Assembly: GCF_003710935.1 (NCBI RefSeq)
Contig: NZ_RHHS01000039.1
Coordinates: forward strand, 100,878-164,877
Source of the DNA: Brevibacillus gelatini
GTDB taxonomy: Bacteria; Bacillota; Bacilli; Brevibacillales; Brevibacillaceae
Length of the DNA: 64,000 nt
Direction of reading: 5' to 3'
The stretch's first letter is position 1, and every line of letters starts with the position of its first letter. Of this stretch, positions 9,929 through 19,225 are shown piece by piece. Both the position numbers and the translations under genes were made by a program. A model generated the notes under the pieces. That model made no database searches and was not told where the DNA came from. It worked only from the letters and a program-made list of their open reading frames with translations.

Positions 9929-10405
9929 TTATTCCCCTTCCTCTTCCGGGTTCACCTGATAGACCTTTTCGGCTACATCGATAAACAGCACGCCATTCAG
10001 GTGATCGATTTCATGCTGGGCGCAGCGGGACAACAAGTCTTCTGCCTCCAGCTCGATTTCGTTGCCATAGCGATCTTGTCCGCGCAGCTTGATCCATTGG
10101 TGGCGGCGAACATCTCCGCGCAGTCCGGGGATGCTCAGGCAGCCTTCCGGATAGTCAAACTGCTCGCCTCTAAAGTCGACGATTTCCGGGTTGACCATCT
10201 CAATCAGTCCATCGCCGCAATCCATGACAATCACGCGTTTGGAAATGCCTACCTGCGGTGCAGCCAAGCCTACGCCCTCTGCATCGTACATCGTGTCAGC
10301 CATGTCGTCCAACAGCTTGTGCAGGTTGGCATTGAACTTGGTGACCTTGATTGCCTTTTCACGCAAAATCGGATCTGGATGCTTTACAATTGTGCGAATT
10401 GCCAT
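9929..10405 (-). CDS. def: Peptide deformylase
   Basis: Removes the N-formyl group from nascent proteins. The 158 aa protein shows all three metal motifs: [18 protein letters not shown] (metal Cys) and QHEIDHLNG (HExxH). The ATG at 10405 fits the family N-terminus ([12 protein letters not shown]) and has GGAGG about 8 bases upstream; a longer frame reaching 10450 would run into priA and is rejected. It lies between priA and fmt. Confidence 0.95.
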   Translation of the reverse strand: MAIRTIVKHPDPILREKAIKVTKFNANLHKLLDDMADTMYDAEGVGLAAPQVGISKRVIVMDCGDGLIEMVNPEIVDFRGEQFDYPEGCLSIPGLRGDVRRHQWIKLRGQDRYGNEIELEAEDLLSRCAQHEIDHLNGVLFIDVAEKVYQVNPEEEGE

Positions 10406-10421
10406 GTGAATTGTATCCTCC

Positions 10422-12857
10422 CTAAAGCAGTACGTACGGATCGACGTCAATCGTCATCAATACCTTCTGCTGTTTGTTCCACTCTTCAAATGCCGCTGTG
10501 GCCTGGGCCAGCAGATCGGACAGTTGCGGTTCATCCCGATATTTTAGCATGATCTGAAAGCGAAATCTATCCTTCACACGCGCAATCGGCGATGCGACTG
10601 GCCCGAGCACGATTGTCGTCCGGGCGAGACGCGGCCGCAAAAAGTCCGCCAGCATATGCGCGCCACGGATGACGACAGGCAAATCCTCGTGGCTGAACGT
10701 GATGAGCACCAGCCGGAAATACGGCGGATACCCTGTACGCCTGCGCTGCAACATTTCATCCCGGTAGAACGCCGGATAGTCGTGCCGCGTAGCGTGAACG
10801 ATGCTGTAATGCTCAGGGGCGTACGTCTGGATGACGACATCTCCCGCCAACTCATGCCGCCCCGCGCGTCCTCCGACCTGTGTGAGCAGTTGGAACGTCT
10901 TTTCCGCCGCACGAAAATCAGGCAAATGCAGCGAGCTGTCCGCCGCGATAATGCCCGCCAGCGTCACGCGCGGAAAATCGAGCCCTTTGGCGATCATTTG
11001 CGTCCCGAGCAGCACGTCGCCCTGCCCGTTGCGAAATTTGTTCAGCAACTCCTCATGCGTCCCTTTGCGCGAGGTCGTGTCCACGTCCATCCGGATGACG
11101 CGGATGCCGGGAAACAGCTTCGCCAACTCCGCCTCCACCTTTTGCGTCCCTGTGCCGAAAAAGCGGATATGCTCGCTCTGGCATTCCGGGCAGTGCGCAG
11201 GCTGGACGATTGTGTAGCCGCAGTAATGACAGCGTGCCGTATGGTTCGTTTTATGGTAGGTCAACGAGATGTCGCAATGAATGCAGCGCATCGTATAGCC
11301 GCACGAGCGGCACATGACAAACGTGGAAAAGCCGCGACGGTTCAGGAAAATAACCATCTGCTCGCCTTTTTCAAGCCGATCGGCAATCATTTCGTGCAGC
11401 TTGCGGCTGAACATGGAGCGATTTTCCGCATGCAGTTCCTCGCGCATATCGACGACGTGCACCTGCGGCATCGGACGGTTGCCTACCCGTTCGGGCATTT
11501 CCAGCAGCTCGTACCTGCCGCGCGTAGCCAGGGCGTACGTCTCCAGAGCGGGCGTCGCACTCCCCATCAGCAGGACGGCGTCGTTTTTTTTCGCTCGCCA
11601 GAGGGCGACTTCCCGCGCGTGATAGCGCGGCGTTTCTTCTTGCTTGTAGGAGCTTTCATGTTCCTCGTCAATCACGATCAGACCGACATTGCGAAACGGA
11701 GCGAAAATGGCCGAGCGCGCCCCGACCACGACTTTTACCTCATTGCGGATAATTTTGCGCCACTCGTCGTAGCGCTCTCCCTGCGACAAGGCACTGTGCA
11801 GGACGGCGACATCGGCGCCAAACCGCGCCTTGAACCGCTCCACCATTTGCGGTGTCAAGGAAATTTCCGGCACGAGAAAAATCGCTTCGCGCCCTTTGGC
11901 CAGCGTCTGTTCGATCGCTTCCAGATACACTTCCGTCTTGCCGCTGCCGGTTACGCCATGCAGCAAGTACGAGGCGTACGTGCCCATCTTTATAGATTGC
12001 AAAATTGATGCCAAAACCTGCTGCTGAAGAGGGGTAAAGTCTGGCTTCGGCTTGTCGGCAAAGCGGCGGTTGGCATACGGATCGCGGTACACCTCTACCT
12101 GCTCGATGGAGACGAATCCTTTTTTTTCCAGGCTTTTCAGCGACGCGCGGCTGATTCCGTACTCTGTCTGCAGCATCTGGATGGAAAAAGACTGGCCTTC
12201 ATGCATCTGGAGCAGTTCGAGCGCCCGTTTCATCTGCTCTGCCCGCGCTGGCAAGGAGCGGATTGCTTCTGCCAGCTCAGGTCCACTGAGCAGGCTGCGC
12301 ACAAACGATTGCTGCTTGCGCGTAATTCTGTCAGTCACCTGATATTCCGTCGCCACCAAACCGCTTGATATAAAGCCCGGCACGAGCAAATACTCGTCGG
12401 GAAACTGTTTTTCCACCTCTGCGAGCGGCATTTGCCGTTTGCGGAACAGCTCCCACAAGAGCCCCGAGTTGCCGCACGCTTCTCTTTCCAGCGCCGCTGT
12501 CGCGACCAGCCATTTTTCCGACTTGCCTTTCAGGACAGCGGGGATCATCGCCTGGACGGCTGTCACCCACGGACACAAGTATTGGCGGGACATCCACTCG
12601 CCAAGCTCCAGCAGCTCCGGCGTGAGCGGAGGCGTATCATCCAGCACCTGCTCGACGTCCCTCAGACGCGAGGAAGTGATTTCCCCCTCCCCCTGCTCTG
12701 CAATTCCGATCACGTAACCTTGCAGCTTGCGTGGCCCAAACGGGACGATGACCCTGCTGCCCACGCGAATCAATGGGCTGAGCCAGGACGGTACCTTGTA
12801 GTCAAAAGGGCGGTTCGTTCGATTGACAGGTACGTCCACAATCACCTGGGCGATCAT
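10422..12857 (-). CDS. priA: Primosomal protein N' (replication restart helicase PriA)
   Basis: 3'-to-5' superfamily 2 helicase that reloads the replisome at stalled forks. The 811 aa protein includes an N-terminal fork-binding domain (VIVDVPVNRTNRPFDY), Walker A GVTGSGKTEV, the DEEH box in VIVIDEEHESSYK, and a zinc-binding insert with eight Cys residues (CRSCGYTMRCIHC, CHYCGY, CPEC). The C-terminal lobe has GTQMIAKGLDFP and QVGGRAGR. It overlaps coaBC by four bases (ATGA). Confidence 0.96.
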   Translation of the reverse strand: MIAQVIVDVPVNRTNRPFDYKVPSWLSPLIRVGSRVIVPFGPRKLQGYVIGIAEQGEGEITSSRLRDVEQVLDDTPPLTPELLELGEWMSRQYLCPWVTAVQAMIPAVLKGKSEKWLVATAALEREACGNSGLLWELFRKRQMPLAEVEKQFPDEYLLVPGFISSGLVATEYQVTDRITRKQQSFVRSLLSGPELAEAIRSLPARAEQMKRALELLQMHEGQSFSIQMLQTEYGISRASLKSLEKKGFVSIEQVEVYRDPYANRRFADKPKPDFTPLQQQVLASILQSIKMGTYASYLLHGVTGSGKTEVYLEAIEQTLAKGREAIFLVPEISLTPQMVERFKARFGADVAVLHSALSQGERYDEWRKIIRNEVKVVVGARSAIFAPFRNVGLIVIDEEHESSYKQEETPRYHAREVALWRAKKNDAVLLMGSATPALETYALATRGRYELLEMPERVGNRPMPQVHVVDMREELHAENRSMFSRKLHEMIADRLEKGEQMVIFLNRRGFSTFVMCRSCGYTMRCIHCDISLTYHKTNHTARCHYCGYTIVQPAHCPECQSEHIRFFGTGTQKVEAELAKLFPGIRVIRMDVDTTSRKGTHEELLNKFRNGQGDVLLGTQMIAKGLDFPRVTLAGIIAADSSLHLPDFRAAEKTFQLLTQVGGRAGRHELAGDVVIQTYAPEHYSIVHATRHDYPAFYRDEMLQRRRTGYPPYFRLVLITFSHEDLPVVIRGAHMLADFLRPRLARTTIVLGPVASPIARVKDRFRFQIMLKYRDEPQLSDLLAQATAAFEEWNKQQKVLMTIDVDPYVLL

Positions 12858-14107
12858 GACAGCTCCGACAGCGGTTTTTGCTGCAGCTTCAACAGCACGG
12901 CATCAAACAGCTTGTCAGCCACAGCCCGCTTGCTCAGTTTTTCCAGCGCCAATTGCTCACCGTCTCGCGTCAAAAGGGTGACGATATTCGTATCGCTGCC
13001 CATTCCGGCACCTTCCAAAAGGACGTTGTTGGCTACGATCATATCGAGGTTTTTTCGTTCCAGCTTCGACTTAGCATGCTGCAGCACATCTTGCGTCTCG
13101 GCAGCAAACCCGACGACAAACTGCTTCGTTTTGCGTTCGCCGATTGTCTTTAAAATATCAGGCGCTTTGTCCAGCTCCAGCACGAGGGGGCCGTCGCCTT
13201 TTTTCATTTTATGCGCCTGCACTGTTTTCGGCCGATAGTCGGACACAGCAGCCGACTTTACGACGATGTCGCTCTGCGGCAAATGCGCCATGACGGCGTC
13301 AAACATCTCCTGCACCGATTCGACGGCGACGAACTCGACACCCGCTGGCCGCGGCAGCGCGGTCGGTCCGCTAATCAACGTCACTCTTGCCCCTCTGTCG
13401 CGCGCCGCCTCCGCAATGGCATAGCCCATCTTGCCCGATGCGTGGTTGGTAATGTAGCGAACCGGATCGATTTTTTCCCGGGTCGGTCCGGCCGTGACGA
13501 GTACGTGCTTGTCCAGCAAGTCTTGCTTCGCTGCTGCTTGCGTGTCTCGCGTAGCTTCTTGCGCAAACCAGTTTTGCACCGCCTCGACGATTTCTTCCGG
13601 CTCGGCCAGACGGCCTTTGCCGACCCAGCCACAGGCGAGCAGCCCGACGCCCGGCTCGATAAACCGATAGCCAAACGACGCCAGCTTTTCCATATTGGCC
13701 GCAACCGCCGGATGCTCGTACATGTTCACGTTCATCGCAGGCGCGATCATCACCGGAGCTTTCGTCGCAAGCAACATCGTCGTCAACATGTCGTCCGCGA
13801 TGCCGTTTGCGATTTTGCCGATTACGTTGGCCGTTGCGGGAGCAATCAGCACCAGATCGGCCTTGTCCGCAAGATCAATGTGACTGATGACGTGCGGGTC
13901 TGGCTCCGAAAATGTATCCGTGTAGACAGGCTGGTGGGACAATGCCTGAAACGTCGCGGGCTGGACGAATTTCATCGCATTTTCCGTCAGGATGACATGC
14001 ACCTGTGCGCCGGCCTGCGTCAGCTTGCTTGTGAGCGCAGCCGCCTTGTAGGCCGCAATCCCGCCACAGACACCGAGCACAATTCGTTTTTCTGCGAGCG
14101 AATTCAA
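12854..14107 (-). CDS. coaBC: Bifunctional phosphopantothenoylcysteine decarboxylase / phosphopantothenate-cysteine ligase
   Basis: Catalyses two steps of coenzyme A synthesis. The N-terminal CoaC flavoprotein half (about 1-190) has GVCGGIAAYKA, the active-site His region in DPHVISHIDLA, PAMNVNMYEHPAV and the Cys-containing lid LLACGWVGKGRL. The C-terminal CoaB half has TAGPTREKIDPVRYITN, HASGKMGYAIAEAA and KSAAVSDYRP. At 417 aa it has normal length. It overlaps priA downstream, and a hairpin separates it from rpoZ upstream. Confidence 0.95.
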   Translation of the reverse strand: MNSLAEKRIVLGVCGGIAAYKAAALTSKLTQAGAQVHVILTENAMKFVQPATFQALSHQPVYTDTFSEPDPHVISHIDLADKADLVLIAPATANVIGKIANGIADDMLTTMLLATKAPVMIAPAMNVNMYEHPAVAANMEKLASFGYRFIEPGVGLLACGWVGKGRLAEPEEIVEAVQNWFAQEATRDTQAAAKQDLLDKHVLVTAGPTREKIDPVRYITNHASGKMGYAIAEAARDRGARVTLISGPTALPRPAGVEFVAVESVQEMFDAVMAHLPQSDIVVKSAAVSDYRPKTVQAHKMKKGDGPLVLELDKAPDILKTIGERKTKQFVVGFAAETQDVLQHAKSKLERKNLDMIVANNVLLEGAGMGSDTNIVTLLTRDGEQLALEKLSKRAVADKLFDAVLLKLQQKPLSELS

Positions 14108-14134
14108 TTGGAACTCCCCTTTCTTCCCTATCCG

Positions 14135-14166
14135 AAAAAAACAACCTGCATACAGGTTGTTTTTTC
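14135..14166 (-). terminator. Terminator or attenuator between rpoZ and coaBC
   Basis: On the minus strand AACAACCTG and CAGGTTGTT form a stem with a 4-base loop, followed by seven T residues. It lies after the rpoZ stop and about 30 bases before the coaBC start. coaBC has no visible promoter of its own in that space, so partial read-through is plausible. Confidence 0.8.
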
Positions 14167-14177
14167 AAAACCAACTC

Positions 14178-14384
14178 TTATTTACGTCCGTCCAGAAACT
14201 CGTGCACCAGCTCGCCGGAGATAAACTCTTCCAGGGCGACGCCTACAAACTTTTTGGATTTTGGTTTGTCTACCTGCACTTCGCTGTTTTCACGCAATTG
14301 GCGGGCGCGCTTGGCAGCGACAGTCACCAGAATGTACTTGCTTTCTGCTTTTGCGGTCAATTCGTCGATAGATGGATACAACAT
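14178..14384 (-). CDS. rpoZ: RNA polymerase omega subunit
   Basis: Small RNA polymerase subunit that assists beta-prime folding. The 68 aa protein has the Bacillus-type opening [20 protein letters not shown], then AAKRARQL, and the GVALEEF block. The ATG at 14384 is preferred, with GGAGG 12 bases upstream and the gmk stop 4 bases before it; a TTG start 12 bases upstream would touch the ribosome site. It is co-transcribed with gmk. Confidence 0.92.
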   Translation of the reverse strand: MLYPSIDELTAKAESKYILVTVAAKRARQLRENSEVQVDKPKSKKFVGVALEEFISGELVHEFLDGRK

Positions 14385-14388
14385 AAAA

Positions 14389-15009
14389 CTATTCAACCTC
14401 CTTCAACCATTTGCGATATTTGTGAACCTGACGATCTTTTTTCAGGTGCTCGGCTGTAATAATCGCCTGAATGCGATCACAAGCTGCCTCGATCACATCG
14501 TTGACCACGACGTAATCGTAATGATCCATCAGCTCGATTTCAGCGCGGGCCACTTCCATCCGTTTGCGGATCACATCCTGTGTCTCGGTTCCCCGTCCCA
14601 CGATCCGGTTTTCCAGTTCGTTCAGATCAGGGGGAGCCAGGAACAGGAACGTCCCTTGCGGAAAACGCTGCTTCACCTGCAGCGCACCCTGGACTTCAAT
14701 CTCCAGAATGACGTCGCGCCCTTCGTTCAGCATGTCCTCCACAAACTGGCGGGGTGTACCGTAGAAGTTGCCAACGTATTCCGCCCATTCCAGAAGAGCG
14801 TCCTGCTCAATCATTTTCTGGAACTCTTCTTTTGTCTTGAAAAAGTAATTGACTCCTTCCACCTCGCCCGGTCGCGGAGAACGTGTGGTAGCCGATACGG
14901 AGTACACCAGCTCGGGCATTCTTTCCCGAAGCGCCTTGCATACCGTGCCTTTCCCCACACCCGCAGGTCCGGAGAGAATCAAAAGGAGACCGCGATCCAC
15001 CATGCTCAT
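14389..15009 (-). CDS. gmk: Guanylate kinase
   Basis: Phosphorylates GMP to GDP with ATP. The 206 aa protein carries the P-loop [12 protein letters not shown], the GMP-binding [21 protein letters not shown], and [10 protein letters not shown]. Family length is normal. It sits in the conserved yicC-remA-gmk-rpoZ unit, with 16 bases to remA. Confidence 0.96.
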   Translation of the reverse strand: MSMVDRGLLLILSGPAGVGKGTVCKALRERMPELVYSVSATTRSPRPGEVEGVNYFFKTKEEFQKMIEQDALLEWAEYVGNFYGTPRQFVEDMLNEGRDVILEIEVQGALQVKQRFPQGTFLFLAPPDLNELENRIVGRGTETQDVIRKRMEVARAEIELMDHYDYVVVNDVIEAACDRIQAIITAEHLKKDRQVHKYRKWLKEVE

Positions 15010-15025
15010 TGTTTACACTCCTACT

Positions 15026-15286
15026 TTATTCGTCCGATTCGTCATCCTTCGTCGACAGGCGCTGTGCCACTGTTTCCGGCTGAACCGCTGACAAGATGAC
15101 GTGATCGCTATCTGTAATAATCACTGCACGCGTCCGGCGTCCATAGGTAGCGTCCACGAGCATGTTGCGATCGCGCGCTTCCTGGATGATCCGTTTGATC
15201 GGAGCGGATTCCGGACTTACAATGGAAATAATGCGGTTGGCATTGACAATATTGCCAAATCCGATATTGATTAGCTTGATTGCCAT
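15026..15286 (-). CDS. remA: Extracellular matrix regulator RemA (DUF370)
   Basis: DNA-binding regulator known in Bacillus subtilis to activate biofilm matrix and osmoprotection genes. The 86 aa protein keeps the family core [30 protein letters not shown], and the [12 protein letters not shown] segment with its conserved Arg residues. The ATG at 15286 gives the family N-terminus ([12 protein letters not shown]); an in-frame ATG 15 bases upstream at 15301 is possible. It lies between yicC and gmk as in Bacillus. Confidence 0.93.
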   Translation of the reverse strand: MAIKLINIGFGNIVNANRIISIVSPESAPIKRIIQEARDRNMLVDATYGRRTRAVIITDSDHVILSAVQPETVAQRLSTKDDESDE

Positions 15287-15311
15287 GACGGCCCAGCCCA
15301 TCCTTTCATAC

Positions 15312-16196
15312 CTACTCGACGTTCTGTACTTGCTCTCTCATTTTCTCCAGTTCCGTCTTGATTTCGACAGCGAGGTGGGAAATGGGCAAATAATTTGCCT
15401 TGGAAGCAATCGTGTTGGCTTCGCGGTTCATTTCCTGAAGCAAAAAATCCAGCTTCCGCCCAATCGCGTCGTTTCCTTCCAACTGTTTTGCAAACTGGAG
15501 ACAATGGCTTTCCAGACGGGTAATCTCCTCACTGATGTCACTCTTGTCAGCGAAAAAGGCAACCTCCTGCGCCACGCGCGAATGGTCCAATTCAAAAGGA
15601 GCCTTGCTGGCCCATTCGCTCAATCGCTGGCGAAAGCGGGTCTGATACTCCTCGACTCCCAAAGGAGCCAATTGGTGAAGTTCTTTGACCCACGCCTGAA
15701 TCTGTGCGAGCCGACCGGATAAATCAGTGTACAGTTGCTTGCCCTCCAGCTCTTTCATGGAGAGCAGATCGACCGCTGCGGCCCTGACTTGATCGAGCAG
15801 CCATTCGGCCGCTTCGCCACTGTCTTCTGTCATTTCTTGAGTATGTAACACGCCAGGGAAGAGCAAAAGCTCCTTGACGCCAAGGGTCCCCTGCAAGGAA
15901 AAGCGCTCCGTCATCGTGCGCGACAGCGAGACGAGCTGCTCGGCCATCTGCCAGTCGATGTCGACAGCCAAAGCCGCCTGACTTTTCCCATCTAGCGCGA
16001 TGGTCACATCAACACGACCTCTACGGACGTACTGGCTCACCAGCTTGCGCACCTGGTCCTCCAGCATGCTCCAGGCTTTTGGCAGGCGTACCTGTATCTC
16101 GGAATACCGATGATTGACGGCGCGAATTTCCACAGTCAACCGCACAGTGCCCCTGCTATCCTCTTTCCGTCCATAACCCGTCATGCTTCGCACCAT
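15312..16196 (-). CDS. YicC/YloC family endoribonuclease
   Basis: Member of the YicC (DUF1732) family, whose Escherichia coli and Bacillus members have endoribonuclease activity. The 294 aa protein starts with the family signature SMTGYGR, followed by [18 protein letters not shown], and ends with [19 protein letters not shown] plus an acidic metal-site region. The ATG at 16196 is chosen because [10 protein letters not shown] is the family start and GGAAGTG precedes it; upstream in-frame starts lack a ribosome site. It leads the remA-gmk-rpoZ unit. Confidence 0.9.
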   Translation of the reverse strand: MVRSMTGYGRKEDSRGTVRLTVEIRAVNHRYSEIQVRLPKAWSMLEDQVRKLVSQYVRRGRVDVTIALDGKSQAALAVDIDWQMAEQLVSLSRTMTERFSLQGTLGVKELLLFPGVLHTQEMTEDSGEAAEWLLDQVRAAAVDLLSMKELEGKQLYTDLSGRLAQIQAWVKELHQLAPLGVEEYQTRFRQRLSEWASKAPFELDHSRVAQEVAFFADKSDISEEITRLESHCLQFAKQLEGNDAIGRKLDFLLQEMNREANTIASKANYLPISHLAVEIKTELEKMREQVQNVE

Positions 16197-16232
16197 CGTT
16201 TTCACTTCCATAAGACGCAAAATCGTTAATTT

Positions 16233-16262
16233 ATTATAGGAGACAACTCTTGGCAGTGTCAA
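16233..16262 (-). promoter_or_regulatory. Sigma-A promoter for yicC-remA-gmk-rpoZ
   Basis: A consensus -35 TTGACA (16257-16262) and a consensus -10 TATAAT (16233-16238) are separated by 18 bases on the minus strand, about 30 bases before the yicC start. Confidence 0.85.
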
Positions 16263-16382
16263 CCGAAGCCGCAGGGTACAACAAGATTCCTCCCTCTCCT
16301 GCTTTGTGCTACACTGTGACTGGCAACCATTTCTTGCGTCTTGTTTTCATTCCGGGCATTTTAACAATTGAGGTGAGGTATT

Positions 16383-18128
16383 GTGGCATTTGATGGCGTA
16401 GTAACCCGTGCCGTCGCGCGGGAGTTGCATAAATGTATCGGTGGTCGCATCTCCAAAATCCACCAGCCGCATCACAGCGATATTGTCATGCAAGTGCGAA
16501 CACCGGGAGAAACCGTCAAACTCCTGCTGTCCGCCAATCCGACTTACCCCCGGATTCACCTTACGACCGAAGAGTTTACGAATCCGCTGGAAGCCCCGAT
16601 GTTTTGCATGCTGCTGCGCAAGCATTGTGAGGGCGGGCTGATCGAATCCATCGAGCAGGTCGGCATGGAGCGGATCATCCACATCGACATCCGCACCCGT
16701 GACGAGTTGGGAGACACGGCGCTCCGCCGCATTATCATGGAAGTGATGGGCAAGCACAGCAACATTATTCTCGTCGATCCGGCAACAGGGATGATTCTGG
16801 ACAGCGCCATGCACGTGACGCTTGCGATCAGCCAATACAGACAGGTCACGCCTGGTCGGCCGTACATCTCCCCGCCCAGCCAGAACAAGCGCGACCCGCT
16901 CACCATTACCGAGCAAGCGTTCATTTCCTCCATAGACTGGAACAGCGGGCGGCTGGACAAACAGATCGTAGATAACTACACGGGCATCAGCCCGCTTTTG
17001 GCCAAAGAGATCGTCCATCGGGCGAAGCTGGCCAATCGCGACACGTTGTGGGAAGCCTTTTCCACGGTCATGGAGGCGGTCAAGGCTCACCGCTACGCAC
17101 CTGCGATTGTGGAACGCGCCGACAAGGCGTATTTTCACGTCGTCGAATTGACACATCTGACCGATGGCGATGGCACCGCCACGCCGTACCCTTCCGTGCA
17201 TGAATGTCTGCAAGCCTACTACGAGGGCAAGGCACTGCGCGATACGGTCAAGCAGCGAGCCCACGACCTGATTCGTTTTGTTACTGCCGAGCGCAACAAA
17301 AATGAGAAGAAGATTGAAAAGCTGGAGCAAACACTGCAGGAGGCGCACGACGCCGAACTGTTCCGCCTGTACGGCGAGCTGATTACCGCCAACATGCATC
17401 AGTTAAAGCGCGGCGACACCGAACTGGTCACTGTCAACTGGTACGATGAGGCGGGAGGCACGATCACCATCCCGCTCGACCCGTTGAAGACCCCTTCGGA
17501 AAATTTGCAAGCCTATTACAAACGGTACAACAAGGCGAAAAACAGTCTGCAAATCGTCGGCGAGCAGATCGAGCAAGCCAAAGCGGAAATCCTCTACCTG
17601 GACGGTCTTTTGGTGCAGCTCAATCACGCCAGCCTGAAGGAAGCAGAAGAAATTCGTGAAGAGCTGGTCGAGCAAGGCTACATGCGCGATCGCAAAAAGC
17701 GCGGACCGCGCAAGAAGAAGGACACGCGCCCGGAGCTGGAACGGTACGTCTCGACCGACGGCATCGAAATTCTCGTGGGAAAAAACAACAAGCAAAACGA
17801 GTTTTTGACAAACAAGCTGGCGTCCTCGCACGAAACGTGGCTGCATACAAAAGACATTCCCGGCTCCCACGTCGTCATCCGCGCGCGTACTTTTTCCGAT
17901 CAGACCTTGCTGGAAGCCGCAAACCTGGCAGCCTATTTCAGCCGCGCCAAAGAAGGCAGCCAGGTTCCTGTCGACTACACCCTGATTCGGCACGTCAAAA
18001 AACCGAGCGGCGCGAAGCCGGGCTTCGTCACTTACGAGCAACAGCGCACCTTGTACGTCACTCCGGATGAAGCACTCGTCCGCCGCCTGAAAGCGAATGC
18101 TTCTCCTACGCATAGTGAAACTCGCTAA
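16383..18128 (+). CDS. rqcH: Rqc2 homologue RqcH (NFACT family)
   Basis: Ribosome quality control factor that recruits tRNA-Ala and adds C-terminal alanine tails to peptides stalled on 50S subunits; older annotations call it fibronectin-binding protein. The 581 aa protein has the NFACT-N opening AFDGVVTRAVARELHKCIGGRI, helix-hairpin-helix and long coiled-coil stretches around 290-430, and a C-terminal NFACT-R domain (ETWLHTKDIPGSHVVIR, AAYFSRAKEGSQVPVDYT). The start is GTG, preceded by GAGGTGAG. It is divergent from yicC. Confidence 0.94.
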   Translation: MAFDGVVTRAVARELHKCIGGRISKIHQPHHSDIVMQVRTPGETVKLLLSANPTYPRIHLTTEEFTNPLEAPMFCMLLRKHCEGGLIESIEQVGMERIIHIDIRTRDELGDTALRRIIMEVMGKHSNIILVDPATGMILDSAMHVTLAISQYRQVTPGRPYISPPSQNKRDPLTITEQAFISSIDWNSGRLDKQIVDNYTGISPLLAKEIVHRAKLANRDTLWEAFSTVMEAVKAHRYAPAIVERADKAYFHVVELTHLTDGDGTATPYPSVHECLQAYYEGKALRDTVKQRAHDLIRFVTAERNKNEKKIEKLEQTLQEAHDAELFRLYGELITANMHQLKRGDTELVTVNWYDEAGGTITIPLDPLKTPSENLQAYYKRYNKAKNSLQIVGEQIEQAKAEILYLDGLLVQLNHASLKEAEEIREELVEQGYMRDRKKRGPRKKKDTRPELERYVSTDGIEILVGKNNKQNEFLTNKLASSHETWLHTKDIPGSHVVIRARTFSDQTLLEAANLAAYFSRAKEGSQVPVDYTLIRHVKKPSGAKPGFVTYEQQRTLYVTPDEALVRRLKANASPTHSETR

Positions 18129-18304
18129 GCTCATACTAAGAGCATGGAAAGGTGTCCTCGTTTTTGCATCAGCCTGCCTGGTTCGCCATACCGACGTTCC
18201 AGCTCGACGTTTACGACAGTCGCCCTCGCAGTAAGGAATTGCTTGTTGCACGCTCATCAGCAAGAAACCATTCCAGTTCATTTCACTTTGGAAGGAGGAT
18301 CAGG

Positions 18305-18751
18305 ATGAACGTCATCGGCATCATCCAGACGGATCTAAACGAATTCAGCGTATTGTTCGAACAGCCAAACAACGGGCAAGGCGGTAACGGCGGACAGAAC
18401 GGCGGTGGACAGCAAGCAAATGGCGGCGGGCAGGATTTCGGGGACAGCGGCTCCCTGTTCCTCAGCTTTCTGGACGAGCAGCCAAGCTCCGGCGAAGGGA
18501 ACAGTTCGAACGGACAAGGGCAAGAACAAGGGCAGCAAAGCGGTCCGCAGGAATTGACCGTTCGCATCAAAGGGATACCGGAAGGCCAAAAGGCAAACTT
18601 TTTGCAGATGTACCAAATTTTGCATGACGCTCAGGATTCGAAACAGCTGGAGCAAAGCCTGACGATTGTGAACACCGATCAGGACGAGCATGGTTCTGGG
18701 CGCAGACAAGGCCAGGACCAGAGGTTTGACTCTGGCCAGCAAAACAAATAG
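18305..18751 (+). CDS. Gly/Gln/Asn-rich hypothetical protein
   Basis: A 148 aa protein that I do not recognise. After a short N-terminus (MNVIGIIQTDLNEFSVLFEQ), residues 20-80 form a low-complexity stretch dominated by Gly, Gln, Asn and Ser. A more ordered segment follows, with TVRIKGIPEGQKANFLQMYQ and ILHDAQDSKQLEQSLTIVNT, and the tail is again Gln/Gly-rich. The ATG at 18305 has an excellent GGAAGGAGG site. It lies 176 bases after rqcH and ends near a strong terminator. It could be a secreted-surface, spore or disordered regulatory protein; nothing decides. Confidence 0.75.
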   Translation: MNVIGIIQTDLNEFSVLFEQPNNGQGGNGGQNGGGQQANGGGQDFGDSGSLFLSFLDEQPSSGEGNSSNGQGQEQGQQSGPQELTVRIKGIPEGQKANFLQMYQILHDAQDSKQLEQSLTIVNTDQDEHGSGRRQGQDQRFDSGQQNK

Positions 18752-18804
18752 ATCCATGGCGACAGAACACGTCTTGCCCATCGCTGCAATCCGAGCCGAA
18801 CGCA

Positions 18805-18839
18805 TAAAAAACCACCTGGAAGTCTCCAAGTGGTTTTTT
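18805..18839. terminator. Bidirectional terminator
   Basis: AAAAAACCAC and TGGA pair with TCCA and GTGGTTTTTT around a short loop, with A/T runs on both sides. It serves the Gly/Gln-rich gene on the plus strand and the small Cys gene ending at 18844 on the minus strand. Confidence 0.85.
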
Positions 18840-18843
18840 CATG

Positions 18844-19092
18844 TTATCGGCTAATCTTTGCTTTAACATCCTGCCAAGCCCCCGCTCTGCCGTTGACCTC
18901 ATGTTTCCGTAACCTGCTCTCACACAGGTGGGTGACCCGTCTGCGCTTCAGCCTTCCCATGCATCCCGGCAGTGGGAGGTGGGCCTGACATCCACCACAG
19001 ATTTCCGTCTCCCGAAAAAAACGTATAAGGTTAGAAACATTTATGGCCTTACGTACATCGCAGGATCTTGATACAACTACTTTACCACACAT
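18844..19092 (-). CDS. Small cysteine-containing hypothetical protein
   Basis: Candidate 82 aa basic protein. It opens MCGKVVVSRSCDVRKAIN and carries ICGGC, PGC and HLC, so six Cys residues including a CxxC that could bind zinc or iron. Arg/Lys-rich segments (GRLKRRR, SRLRKHE) suggest nucleic-acid binding. Support comes from GAGGGTGAA directly before the ATG at 19092 and a terminator 5 bases beyond the stop. On the minus strand TTGAGC and TAAAGT with a 17-base gap overlap the start, so they are unlikely to be its promoter. The family is not recognised, and the DNA could instead be a structured RNA. Confidence 0.45.
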   Translation of the reverse strand: MCGKVVVSRSCDVRKAINVSNLIRFFRETEICGGCQAHLPLPGCMGRLKRRRVTHLCESRLRKHEVNGRAGAWQDVKAKISR

Positions 19093-19225
19093 TTCACCCT
19101 CGCTCAACGGATATTCTTCCCTGCCATATTCCCATTCTTCGTGCGAATGTTTTTTCCAGAATAAAACACCTGTCTGCCCGCCATCTTAAAAAACGTAACC
19201 ACACTCTGGAAAAGGAAGGGATCGC

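Noticed and set aside
10656..12008. 450-codon frame opposite priA
   Set aside because: Antisense shadow; composition is Arg/His/Gln-rich without any domain.
18850..19010. Possible cobalamin riboswitch (CCACTG ... GGGAAGGC pattern on the minus strand)
   Set aside because: The essential box GCCAGGAGACC and the GGTGAAA core are missing, and no downstream cobalamin gene follows.
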